From the NCBI RefSeq assembly GCF_011044975.1, contig NZ_JAAKZV010000036.1:1-47503 (forward strand): 47,503 bases of DNA. Direction: 5' to 3'. The DNA comes from Streptomyces coryli (GTDB lineage: Bacteria; Actinomycetota; Actinomycetes; Streptomycetales; Streptomycetaceae). The notes under the pieces are model-generated. The model did no database searches, was not told where the DNA came from, and saw only the letters and a list, made by a program, of their open reading frames with translations. Shown here in pieces: positions 1-7,035 of the stretch. Position 1 is the stretch's first letter; each line of letters starts with the position of its first letter. Made by a program: the position numbers and the translations under genes.

Positions 1-101
1 TCCCGCGCCCCCAAGATCAGCCGCGCTTCCCCCACCGCAATCCGCCGCGCAGCGACCGCCCCGAACCCCGAGGTCCCCCCGGTCATCACCACGGTCACCA
101 T
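1..101 (-). CDS. Short-chain dehydrogenase/reductase, N-terminal fragment
   Basis: Only the first 33 codons lie in the window; the gene runs off the left edge. The start ATG (reverse strand, 101) has a GGGAGG ribosome site just upstream. The product opens MVTVVMTGGTSGFGAVAAR, whose TGGTSGFG matches the TGxxxGxG cofactor-binding turn of classical SDR enzymes, which use NAD(P)H to reduce or oxidise alcohols and ketones. The substrate cannot be judged from this piece. The family call rests on one motif in the right place at the N-terminus. Confidence 0.7.
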   Translation of the reverse strand, partial: MVTVVMTGGTSGFGAVAARRIAVGEARLILGAR

Positions 102-178
102 GCCGCCACCTCCCGCGTGCGCCGCGACACTTCTGCGTACCATCGCCCGGCCCCGGTGGCGAGGCGGACGGTCAGCCG

Positions 179-556
179 TCAGCTCACGTCGCAGCCGATC
201 CCATCGCCGTCGCGGTCCAGGCGATGGGGGTCGCTGTCGCCCACCCACACCTCGCCATTGAGATCGGGGCAGTCGACGTCGGGTCCGGGACCGGGACCGG
301 AGGGCAGGCCCGAGTCATTGCCGTCCCCTTGACCGGCCGGCTCCGCGGTGACCGTCTTCGTCACCTCCACCTCGACCTCGACCTCGGCCCGCTTCGTTGT
401 GGTGACGGTCGGCGCGGGCTCCGGGGAAGCGGTCACCGTGGCGGTCGCCGTCACGGTTCGCGTGGGCTTGGCCGCGGTCGCGTCGCCGCCACATGCCGTC
501 AGCGTGGCAGCGGCCGCCAGCACGATGACTGCGAGGCCCGCTATTCGTATGACCAT
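179..556 (-). CDS. Excalibur-domain lipoprotein
   Basis: A 125-residue exported protein. The N-terminus has a hydrophobic stretch ending in a lipobox, LTAC (Cys about residue 20), so it is probably lipid-anchored outside the membrane. A low-complexity linker rich in Thr, Val and Glu follows (alternating VEVEVE), then a Gly/Pro stretch. The last 30 residues form an excalibur calcium-binding-like domain: conserved Cys, then DRDGDGIGCD, the DxDxDGxxC signature. The ATG at 556 is preceded by a run of G residues. Excalibur domains are usually attached to secreted nucleases or wall-associated proteins; here the domain stands alone, so the role is unknown. It may be transcribed alone or read through from the regulator gene upstream. 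Confidence 0.8.
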   Translation of the reverse strand: MVIRIAGLAVIVLAAAATLTACGGDATAAKPTRTVTATATVTASPEPAPTVTTTKRAEVEVEVEVTKTVTAEPAGQGDGNDSGLPSGPGPGPDVDCPDLNGEVWVGDSDPHRLDRDGDGIGCDVS

Positions 557-654
557 GATCCCCCCGAGGTGGTGCAGTGAGCGACGCTCTGAAACGTATC
601 GGTCCTGGCCGGCGTGCCGTATGGGCCGGATAGGCCCGGTGGGAGGGCCGGACG

Positions 655-1236
655 TCAGTGGGTCGTGCGGGCGCGTACGTGGATGCGTTCGCCCTGGCCG
701 CCGAAGAGGCTGAGGAGTTCGACGCTGCCGCGGCCGGCGGCGCCGAACCAGTGGGGGACCTGGCAGTCGAATTCGGCTACCTCGCCGGGGTCCATCACGA
801 AGTCCTGGTCGGCGAGGCGGACGCGGAGGCGGCCGCGGAGTACGTAGAGCCACTCGTAGCCCGCGTGCGTGCGCAGGACCGGCTCCTCGTCGTGGCCCGG
901 GATCGTCATCTTGTAGGCGCGCGGCTCGCCTTGGGTGCGGGAAAGCGGCACCAGCACGCGGCCCTCCTTCTTCGTCGCGTGCTGCGGCACCCGCGGGTCG
1001 ACGATCCGCGGTGCCGCGACGATCTCGTCCAGCGGGATACCGAGCGCGGCGGTGATCGGCAGCAGCAGCTCGAGGCTGGGCTTGCGCTGCCCGGACTCCA
1101 GCCGCGACAGCGTGCTGGTGGAGATGCCCGTGGAGCGGGCGAGGGCGGCGAGGCTGACGTCCTTCTTCTCGCGGGCCCGGCGCAGCTTCGGGGCGATCTG
1201 ATCGATGGCGGCGGTGATGCTCGGTTCCTGCTCCAT
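655..1236 (-). CDS. XRE-family regulator with C-terminal cupin domain
   Basis: A 193-residue DNA-binding regulator. Residues about 15-70 form a Cro/C1-type helix-turn-helix (LAALARSTGISTSTLSRLE). Residues about 110-185 form a small beta-barrel cupin (HAGYEWLYVLRGRLRVRL, then PGEVAEFDCQVPHWF), expected to bind a small effector. I chose the ATG at 1236 over an in-frame TTG six codons upstream because the family normally starts close to the HTH. The gene is divergent from an MFS exporter that starts 92 bp away, so the usual logic would be that the regulator controls that exporter and itself. The ligand is not predictable. Confidence 0.88.
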   Translation of the reverse strand: MEQEPSITAAIDQIAPKLRRAREKKDVSLAALARSTGISTSTLSRLESGQRKPSLELLLPITAALGIPLDEIVAAPRIVDPRVPQHATKKEGRVLVPLSRTQGEPRAYKMTIPGHDEEPVLRTHAGYEWLYVLRGRLRVRLADQDFVMDPGEVAEFDCQVPHWFGAAGRGSVELLSLFGGQGERIHVRARTTH

Positions 1237-1328
1237 GCGGCCCCAGCCAACCAATGCGTCCCGGATTCGGCAACGAATTTTGCCGCTACGGCACGGCGCG
1301 GCGGACGCTCGTCGCGGAGGTGATCCGC

Positions 1329-2579
1329 ATGGATGCGGTGCAAGCGAAGGAGAAGGCGGCGGCGGCGCCCGCCGACTCCCGTACCAATGCGGCCGGAAAG
1401 GGCCGCGACCGGCTGCCGGCCGGCGTATATCTGCTGGGCTTCAGCCTGTTCGCGATGGGCAGCGCGGAATTCCTGCTGGCCGGGGTGCTGCCCGAGGTCG
1501 CGAGCGATCTCGACGTCGGGCTGTCCGCGGCCGGGATGCTCATCACGGCCTTCGCGGTCGGCGTCGTGCTCGGCGGGCCGCCGTTCGCCGTCCTCAGCCT
1601 GCACTGGCCGCGGCGCACCGCGCTCGCCGTCACCCAGGCGGTGTTCGCGGCGAGCATCGCGGCCGGGCTGCTGGGGAGTTACGAGGTCATGCTGGTCACC
1701 CGCTTCGTGTCCGGGGTCGCGTACGCGGGCTTCTTCGCGGTCGCGTCGGTCACCGCGATCAGCCTGGTGACGCCCGATCGCAACGCCCGCGCGTCCGGCG
1801 TCGTGGTCAGCGGCCTCAGCGTCGCGATGGTCGCGGGCGGACCCGCCGGCACGCTGCTGAGCCACTTCACCGAATGGCGCGGCGGCTTCTGGGCGGTGGT
1901 CGCGCTGACGCTGGCCGGGATCGCCGGGTGCCTGCGCGGCCTGCCGGCGGACCGACCGGCCGCACAGCCGGCCGCCGACCCTGACGCCGGCCCCTCCGCC
2001 CCACCAAGCGTCGCGCGCGAACTATCCACCATGCGCAACCCCCGCCTCTGGACCGTATACGCGATCACGATCCTCACCACCGCCGCCTACATGATCTCCT
2101 TCAACTACCTGGCCGCCCTCCTCCAGGACCGCACCGGCATCCCGCAGATCTGGATCCCCGCCGTCCTCGCCCTCTTCGGCATCGGCGCCTTCCTCGGCCT
2201 GTCCATCGGCGGCCGGATCTCCGACCGCCGCCCGCACCTGGCGCTGCTGACCGGCGCCGCCGCGATCGTGGCGCTCTCAGCGACACTCGCCGGCGTCATC
2301 TCACACGCCTGGGCCGTGGTCCCGGTGGTGTTCCTGCTCGGCGTGGCCGCCTTCCTGCTCAATCCCGCCCTCTACGGAAGGGTGTTCGCGATCGCCGGCG
2401 CCGCGCCGACGCTGGCGGGCGCCACCACGGTGTCGTCGTTCCAGCTGGGCATCAGCATCACCCCGCTGCTGGCCGCCGTCCCGCTGGCCAACGGGGGCTC
2501 GCTGACGACGGTTTGCCTGATCGGCGCGGCCCTCGCCGCACTGGCGGTCCCGCTGATCGTCCTGGACCGCAGGTCCTAG
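1329..2579 (+). CDS. MFS drug exporter, DHA1 Cmx/CmrA-like
   Basis: A 416-residue 12-helix major facilitator, probably a proton-driven efflux pump in the cytoplasmic membrane. The first helix region (FAMGSAEFLLAGVLPEVASDL) and the motif GFFAVASVTAISLV resemble chloramphenicol-type (Cmx/CmrA) and sugar-efflux DHA1 transporters. A poorly conserved central loop rich in Ala, Pro and Asp (about residues 195-225) separates the halves. The start is set by GGAGG at 1316-1320, nine bases before the ATG; an earlier in-frame ATG at 1254 lacks such a site. It is divergent from the XRE-cupin regulator and followed by a strong hairpin. The substrate is unknown; chloramphenicol-like export is a family-level guess. 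Confidence 0.88.
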   Translation: MDAVQAKEKAAAAPADSRTNAAGKGRDRLPAGVYLLGFSLFAMGSAEFLLAGVLPEVASDLDVGLSAAGMLITAFAVGVVLGGPPFAVLSLHWPRRTALAVTQAVFAASIAAGLLGSYEVMLVTRFVSGVAYAGFFAVASVTAISLVTPDRNARASGVVVSGLSVAMVAGGPAGTLLSHFTEWRGGFWAVVALTLAGIAGCLRGLPADRPAAQPAADPDAGPSAPPSVARELSTMRNPRLWTVYAITILTTAAYMISFNYLAALLQDRTGIPQIWIPAVLALFGIGAFLGLSIGGRISDRRPHLALLTGAAAIVALSATLAGVISHAWAVVPVVFLLGVAAFLLNPALYGRVFAIAGAAPTLAGATTVSSFQLGISITPLLAAVPLANGGSLTTVCLIGAALAALAVPLIVLDRRS

Positions 2580-2596
2580 TCCCAAGGCCCCATCCC

Positions 2597-2638
2597 CCGC
2601 CCGCCGGGCGCCCGATGCAGCCGGGCCCCGGCGGGCGG
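2597..2638 (+). terminator. GC-rich hairpin after MFS gene
   Basis: A perfect 12-bp inverted repeat (CCGCCCGCCGGG at 2597-2608, complement at 2627-2638) with an 18-nt loop starts 18 bp after the MFS stop codon. There is no T-run, as is common for streptomycete terminators. Confidence 0.55.
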
Positions 2639-2690
2639 CATGATCTTTCCGTACGCAGCGACGGAGAACGGAGAGGGGAGGGGAGGGACC

Positions 2691-2864
2691 ATGACCGGAC
2701 CGAACGGCCCGAGCATCGGCACCCCTCACCCCGGTGTCCTCAAAGGCTGCGCCAACAAATGCCCGCCGTCCCCGGTGCCGCACATCCCGGCACCCACCCG
2801 CACCGGACCACGGACGGACGAAAGGCACCCCCATGTCTGCAACGCAGGCGGACGACACCCATAA
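2691..2864 (+). CDS. Possible 57-residue leader ORF overlapping the MFS start
   Basis: A short ORF begins at an ATG preceded by an unusually strong purine tract (GGAGAGGGGAGGGGAGGG, 2671-2688). It encodes about 57 residues rich in Pro, Thr, His and Cys (GVLKGCANKCPPSP near the start) and ends at 2864, overlapping the first 32 bases of the next MFS gene in another frame. No family is recognised. The strong ribosome site and the overlap fit a translated leader that couples to or attenuates the exporter, but the composition is not that of a typical stable protein. It could equally be the 5' leader of the MFS mRNA with a chance ORF. Confidence 0.35.
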   Translation: MTGPNGPSIGTPHPGVLKGCANKCPPSPVPHIPAPTRTGPRTDERHPHVCNAGGRHP

Positions 2865-4305
2865 GCGCCGCAGCGGCCTGATCCTCGCCCTGCTCGCGCT
2901 CTCCCAGCTGATCATCGCGCTGGACTACAACATCGTGTACCTGGCGCTCCCCGACATCAGCGCCGACCTCGGCTTCAACGCCCAGAACCAGCAGTGGGTG
3001 ATCAGCGCCTACGCGGTCGCGTACGGCGGCTTCCTGCTGCTCGGCGGGCGCGCCATCGACCTGCTCGGCCGCCGCCGGATGGCGGTCGCGGGCCTCGCGC
3101 TCTACGGCGCCTCGTCGCTCGTCGGCGGACTCGCCTGGAACCAGGGCCTGCTCGTCGCCGCCCGCGCCGTGCAGGGCCTCGGCGGCGCGCTGCTCTTCCC
3201 CGCCACCCTCGCCCTGATCTCCACCACCTTCGCCGCGGGCCGCGACCGCAACCGCGCCTTCGCCGTCTGGGCGACGGCCGGCGCATCCGGGATGGTGCTG
3301 GGCTCGCTGCTCGGCGGGGTGCTCACCGAGGCGTTCGGCTGGGCGTCGGTGTTCTACGTGAATGTGCCGCTGGCCGCCGTCGCCATCGCGCTCGCCTTCC
3401 CGCTGATCGCCCCCGACGGGCCGCGCCGCACGGACCAGTCCTTCGACCTGCCGGGCGCGCTGACCGCCACCGGCGGCCTGACCCTGATCGTCTTCGCGCT
3501 CGTCCAGGGCCCTGAGTCGGGATGGACATCGGCGACGGTGCTGATCTCGGCCGTGATCGGCCTGGTGCTGCTGGCCGCCTTCGCGGTGATCGAGCGGCGC
3601 ACCGCCGACCCGGTGCTGCCGGTGCGGCTGCTCCGCAACCAGGACCTGGGCGCGGGCGTCGCGACCACCTTTCTCTTCATGGCGACCTTCGGCACGCTGG
3701 TCTACTTCCTGATGGCGTACTTCCAAGGCGTCCAGGGCTACGGCCCGCTCCGTACCGGCGTCGCCTACCTGGTGCCGATGGCCGCCGTCGTCGCCGGCTC
3801 CAACCTCGGCGGCCGCCTCAACACCCGCTACGGCGCCCGCCGCACGCTACGCGGCGGGGTGCTGCTGGGCGTGGCCGGCACGGTCTGGCTGGGCCTGGCG
3901 ATGACGCCGCACGCCTCGTACGGCTCGCTGGTGGCGCCGATGCTGGTCTACAGCCTCGGTCAGGGCGTCGTCTTCACCTCGATGTTCGCGGCCGCGGCCG
4001 CGACCGTCCCGTCGAAGCAGCAGGGCGTCGCCTCCGGCATGGCCTCCACCGGCCAGCAGGTCGGCAGCGCGGTCGGCCTCGCGGTGCTGGTCGCCATCGC
4101 CAACTCCGGCGTGCACGACCAGACCGGCGAGGCGCTGCGGGCGGCGACGACGGACGGCATCCGCACGGCGGTGTTCGTCGCGGCGGCGGCGATGGCGGTG
4201 CTGCTGGTGGTCGCCGGGCGCTTCGAGCGGACGCCGGGCGGGCCGGCGGCGGCACGGAGTGCGAAGCCGGCAGCGGCGAAGGAGCCCGCCGACGCGCTCA
4301 AGTGA
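2833..4305 (+). CDS. MFS drug exporter, DHA2 (14-helix, EmrB/QacA type)
   Basis: A 490-residue integral membrane transporter of the 14-helix DHA2 class. Visible landmarks are ALDYNIVYLALPDIS in helix 1 (the D near its start is typical), the motif-A loop GGRAIDLLGRRRM, and RAVQGLGGALLFP in helix 4/5. A charged Ala/Lys-rich tail ends the protein. The start is the ATG at 2833 with GAAAGG about ten bases upstream; a longer frame from 2734 lacks a ribosome site and adds a non-membrane, Arg-rich extension. Family members export cationic dyes, antiseptics or antibiotics by proton antiport. No regulator is directly adjacent. It converges on the hydrolase gene, with only 26 bp between stops. Confidence 0.9.
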   Translation: MSATQADDTHKRRSGLILALLALSQLIIALDYNIVYLALPDISADLGFNAQNQQWVISAYAVAYGGFLLLGGRAIDLLGRRRMAVAGLALYGASSLVGGLAWNQGLLVAARAVQGLGGALLFPATLALISTTFAAGRDRNRAFAVWATAGASGMVLGSLLGGVLTEAFGWASVFYVNVPLAAVAIALAFPLIAPDGPRRTDQSFDLPGALTATGGLTLIVFALVQGPESGWTSATVLISAVIGLVLLAAFAVIERRTADPVLPVRLLRNQDLGAGVATTFLFMATFGTLVYFLMAYFQGVQGYGPLRTGVAYLVPMAAVVAGSNLGGRLNTRYGARRTLRGGVLLGVAGTVWLGLAMTPHASYGSLVAPMLVYSLGQGVVFTSMFAAAAATVPSKQQGVASGMASTGQQVGSAVGLAVLVAIANSGVHDQTGEALRAATTDGIRTAVFVAAAAMAVLLVVAGRFERTPGGPAAARSAKPAAAKEPADALK

Positions 4306-4331
4306 CGCTACTAGGCACGCGGGCCGTCCGG

Positions 4332-5708
4332 TCACCCCGCTCGCGGGTGCACTCTGCAGTTGGTGTGGAGGTACTGGGCGGCCCCGTTCCTGAAGCCGTA
4401 GATCGCGACCGTCTGGGGGTCCTCCAGCGGGTCCGGTGACGGCATCAGGAAGTGCGTCTCGCTGACCGGCAGCAGCTCGTACCGGATGCGGTCCGGTTTC
4501 CCGAGGAACTCCGCGTGCATCGGGTCGACGAAGAGCGTCAGGTGCAGCTTTCCGGCTTCCGCCGACACCTCGAATCGTGTGCCCGGGCGCTCGTAGACGC
4601 CTTCGTAGCGGGACAGGTCGAGGGTCAGCGCGGGGTCGGGCCGCGGCAGTTCCGGGATGGTGGCGGCGCCGAGGCCGGTCAGGATCTCGTTGAACACCGT
4701 GCGGTAGAAGCTGTCCCGCGGGCCGCCGTTGGTCAGCAGCGCGATGGCGGTGTCCGAGTCCGGGAGCAGCCGGAGCCGGGCGTTCTGGCCGATCGTGCTG
4801 CCGTCGGTCGCGTAGACGGTCTCGCCGTGCCAGTCGCAGACGATGAGGCCGAGCGCCCACTGTGGTCCGAAGGTGTACGGATCCGGTATGGGTACGCGCG
4901 AACGCGTCATCTCCCGGACGCTCTCTGCCGAGACGATGCGCCGTCCGTTCGGCGCCGTGCCCTCGGAGAGGAGGACGTGCGCCATCGCGAGCACCTCCCG
5001 GACCGTGGACCTGACGCCCCCGCCGGGGCCGAAGGCACGCGGCAGATAGTCCACCGGCGTGACGATGGGGCCTTCCTCGAGGGAACGGACCAGGTGCCCG
5101 GTCGCGGCCCTGCTCTCGTCCACGTCCTCGCGCCAACTGCTCGTGCTGGTCAGACCCATGGGGCCGAAGAGCCGGTCGCGCATGATCGCGTCCCAGCGGG
5201 CGCCGTCGTGCACCTCCAGGATCCGCGCGAGGATCGCGTAGCCCAGGGCCGCGCTGTAGCCGTGGGTGTGGCCGGGCGGGAAGACCTGGGGAGCGTCGGC
5301 GATGTTCGCGACCATGCGCTCGAGGACGTCGTCGTCCTCCCCCGGATCGCCATAGGCCTCCTCGATGCCGTTGGTGTGATTGAGCAATTGCCGGGGCGTG
5401 ACCTCGGCGGTCACCCGCGGATCGGCCACCGTGAAGCCGGGCAGGCAGGCCCGTACCGGGGCGTCCAGATCGACCTTGCCCGCGTCGACGAGCTGCATGA
5501 AGGCCAGCGCGGTCCAGGTCTTGGTCATGGAGCCGCACTGGAAGACGGTGTCCGTCGTCGCGGGCTCCCGCGTCTCCACATCCTTGACGCCGACCGCGAA
5601 CTCGGCGATCTGCCCGTCGCGGAGCACGCCGATCGCGGCGCCCGGGATGCCGTACTCCGCGAGGAGCCCGGCGACCCGGGCCTCGATCCGCGGCAGGTCG
5701 AGCGTCAT
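4332..5708 (-). CDS. Serine hydrolase, beta-lactamase/class C family
   Basis: A 458-residue protein of the penicillin-binding-protein-like serine hydrolases. The catalytic SxxK motif is S60-M-T-K63 (QCGSMTKTW). The second motif is Y151-S-A where class C enzymes have YxN, so Asn is replaced by Ala. The third motif region is probably TDGSTIGQNARL. The C-terminal 110 residues form a lipocalin-like beta domain as in many esterase/D-aminopeptidase relatives. No signal peptide is seen, so it is likely cytoplasmic, arguing against a true beta-lactamase. Its ATG overlaps the stop of the small upstream gene by 4 bp (ATGA), so the two are probably translated together. The substrate is unknown. Confidence 0.87.
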   Translation of the reverse strand: MTLDLPRIEARVAGLLAEYGIPGAAIGVLRDGQIAEFAVGVKDVETREPATTDTVFQCGSMTKTWTALAFMQLVDAGKVDLDAPVRACLPGFTVADPRVTAEVTPRQLLNHTNGIEEAYGDPGEDDDVLERMVANIADAPQVFPPGHTHGYSAALGYAILARILEVHDGARWDAIMRDRLFGPMGLTSTSSWREDVDESRAATGHLVRSLEEGPIVTPVDYLPRAFGPGGGVRSTVREVLAMAHVLLSEGTAPNGRRIVSAESVREMTRSRVPIPDPYTFGPQWALGLIVCDWHGETVYATDGSTIGQNARLRLLPDSDTAIALLTNGGPRDSFYRTVFNEILTGLGAATIPELPRPDPALTLDLSRYEGVYERPGTRFEVSAEAGKLHLTLFVDPMHAEFLGKPDRIRYELLPVSETHFLMPSPDPLEDPQTVAIYGFRNGAAQYLHTNCRVHPRAG

Positions 5709-5968
5709 CGCGGGAGACCGACCGCGTTCGCGGCGTCGGCTTCGAAGTACTCCGTCGTGGCGTAGGCGCCGCCGTGCGCCTCGAAGAAGTCCCGGACGCC
5801 GTCGATCGAGTCGTGCCTGATGATGTTCACCGCCTTGGTCCCGTCCTTGCTCGCGACGGCGACCTTCCACTTGGCGCCCTTGGGGAGCTTGGCGTGGGCC
5901 TTCTTCAGGCCGCTCCAGAATCTGCCTTCGTCCGAGACGGTCGAGACGGCCATCACCTGCATCGTCAT
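5705..5968 (-). CDS. Small conserved-looking protein of unknown function
   Basis: An 87-residue cytoplasmic protein. It contains a Lys-rich stretch (LKKAHAKLPKGAKWKVAVAS), then a segment with predicted strand-helix character (DGTKAVNIIRHDSIDGVRDF). I do not recognise the family; size and pattern would suit a small alpha/beta fold such as a dimeric ferredoxin-like barrel, but that is a guess. The start chosen is the ATG at 5968, with GAGGGG just upstream; an ATG ten codons earlier lacks one. It is the first gene of a two-gene operon with the serine hydrolase (4-bp overlap) and is divergent from the HTH/MarR-like regulator, so that regulator may control it. Confidence 0.7.
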   Translation of the reverse strand: MTMQVMAVSTVSDEGRFWSGLKKAHAKLPKGAKWKVAVASKDGTKAVNIIRHDSIDGVRDFFEAHGGAYATTEYFEADAANAVGLPR

Positions 5969-5981
5969 ACACCCCTCACTG

Positions 5982-6071
5982 CGTTGCGTTTCAAACAAAG
6001 TAAATACCGATCGCCCTCAAAACAACAGCTCAGCGGCAATCGTTGCGCTAGCATTGCGGATGAACGCAACG
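5982..6071. promoter_or_regulatory. Divergent promoter region with three CGTTGCG boxes
   Basis: The 121-bp gap between the divergent genes holds CGTTGCG at 5982-5988 and 6041-6047, and its complement CGCAACG at 6065-6071. The last two form a 31-bp inverted repeat just before the regulator start. The region is AT-rich for this DNA (AAACAAAGTAAATA), so it probably carries both promoters. The boxes are candidate operators for the HTH/MarR-like protein. Confidence 0.4.
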
Positions 6072-6089
6072 AAGGGCGGAGGTGCGTCA

Positions 6090-7010
6090 ATGGCAGGCGG
6101 CAGGCTCACCCACGACGACCGCCGGCAGATCGCGGCCTGGCTGGCCGACGGCCTCGGATACGCCGAGATCGCGCGCAGGCTCGACCGGCCGACGTCCACG
6201 ATCAGCCGCGAGGTGGCGCGCAACGGCGCCTCCGGCGACTACCTCCCCGACCACGCCCAGCAGGCCGCCGGCCGCCGCGCCCGCCGCAGCAAGCCGCCCC
6301 GGCCGCCAGGGCCGCCGGCCGACGGACAGCCGACCGAGGCGATGCGCGAGTTCGTGGACGAGTTCGCCACCCTGCTGGCCGCGACCGGCCTGCCCCGGAT
6401 GACCGCCCGCGTCTTCGCCTGCCTGCTCACCGCCGACGCCGACGGCCTGACGGCGGCCGACCTGGTGCGCCGCCTCCAGGTCAGCCCGGCGTCGGTCTCG
6501 AAGTCCATCGCCTCCCTGGAGGCCATGGAGTTGGTCGTACGCGGGGCGGACCCGGGCGGCCGCCGCGAGCGCTACGTCATCGACGACGACGTCTGGCTCC
6601 GCGCCTGGCAGGCCGACACCGGCGCCCACGGCAGGGTCGCCACCGCCGCACGCCGCGGCATCGACATCTTCGGCGCCGACACCACGGCCGGTGCCCGACT
6701 TGGCCGGATGGGCCAGTTCTTCGCCCAGCTCAGCGAGCACATGGGCGGCAGCCCCCTCGCCGAGCCCGTCGTACACGACGCCCTGACCGTGCTCGCCGCC
6801 CTCGCCCACGCCGCCCGCCCCCTCACCGTGAACACGCTGACCACCGCGCTCGCCTGGCCCGCAGACCGGACCACCGCCGCCCTGGATGCCCTCCAACAGC
6901 ACCCGGCCATCGCCGATCCCCTCACCCTGCACACCACAGGACCCGGGACCTACACGCTCACGGCGAGGGCGGACCGCCTCACGCCCGCGCAGCGCGAGGC
7001 ACTCACGTGA
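6090..7010 (+). CDS. Regulator with IS30-like HTH and MarR-like winged helix
   Basis: A 306-residue DNA-binding protein with two distinct domains. Residues about 5-46 (RLTHDDRRQIAAWLADGLGY, then AEIARRLDRPTSTISREVAR) match the HTH_38 helix-turn-helix of IS30-family transposases. After a Pro/Arg-rich linker, residues about 95-165 look like a GbsR/MarR winged helix (LTAADLVRRLQVSPASVSKS, then GRRERYVIDDD). The rest is helical and may dimerise. No transposase catalytic domain is present. The start has a clear GGAGG at 6078-6082, eight bases before the ATG at 6090. It is divergent from the 87-residue gene and converges on an MFS exporter; either could be a target. Confidence 0.82.
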   Translation: MAGGRLTHDDRRQIAAWLADGLGYAEIARRLDRPTSTISREVARNGASGDYLPDHAQQAAGRRARRSKPPRPPGPPADGQPTEAMREFVDEFATLLAATGLPRMTARVFACLLTADADGLTAADLVRRLQVSPASVSKSIASLEAMELVVRGADPGGRRERYVIDDDVWLRAWQADTGAHGRVATAARRGIDIFGADTTAGARLGRMGQFFAQLSEHMGGSPLAEPVVHDALTVLAALAHAARPLTVNTLTTALAWPADRTTAALDALQQHPAIADPLTLHTTGPGTYTLTARADRLTPAQREALT

Positions 7011-7035
7011 ATGCCCCGACGCCGCATTCAGCGGA

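Noticed and set aside
4332-5708. True secreted beta-lactamase.
   Set aside because: No signal peptide, YSA instead of YxN, and a C-terminal lipocalin-like extension; better called a general serine hydrolase.
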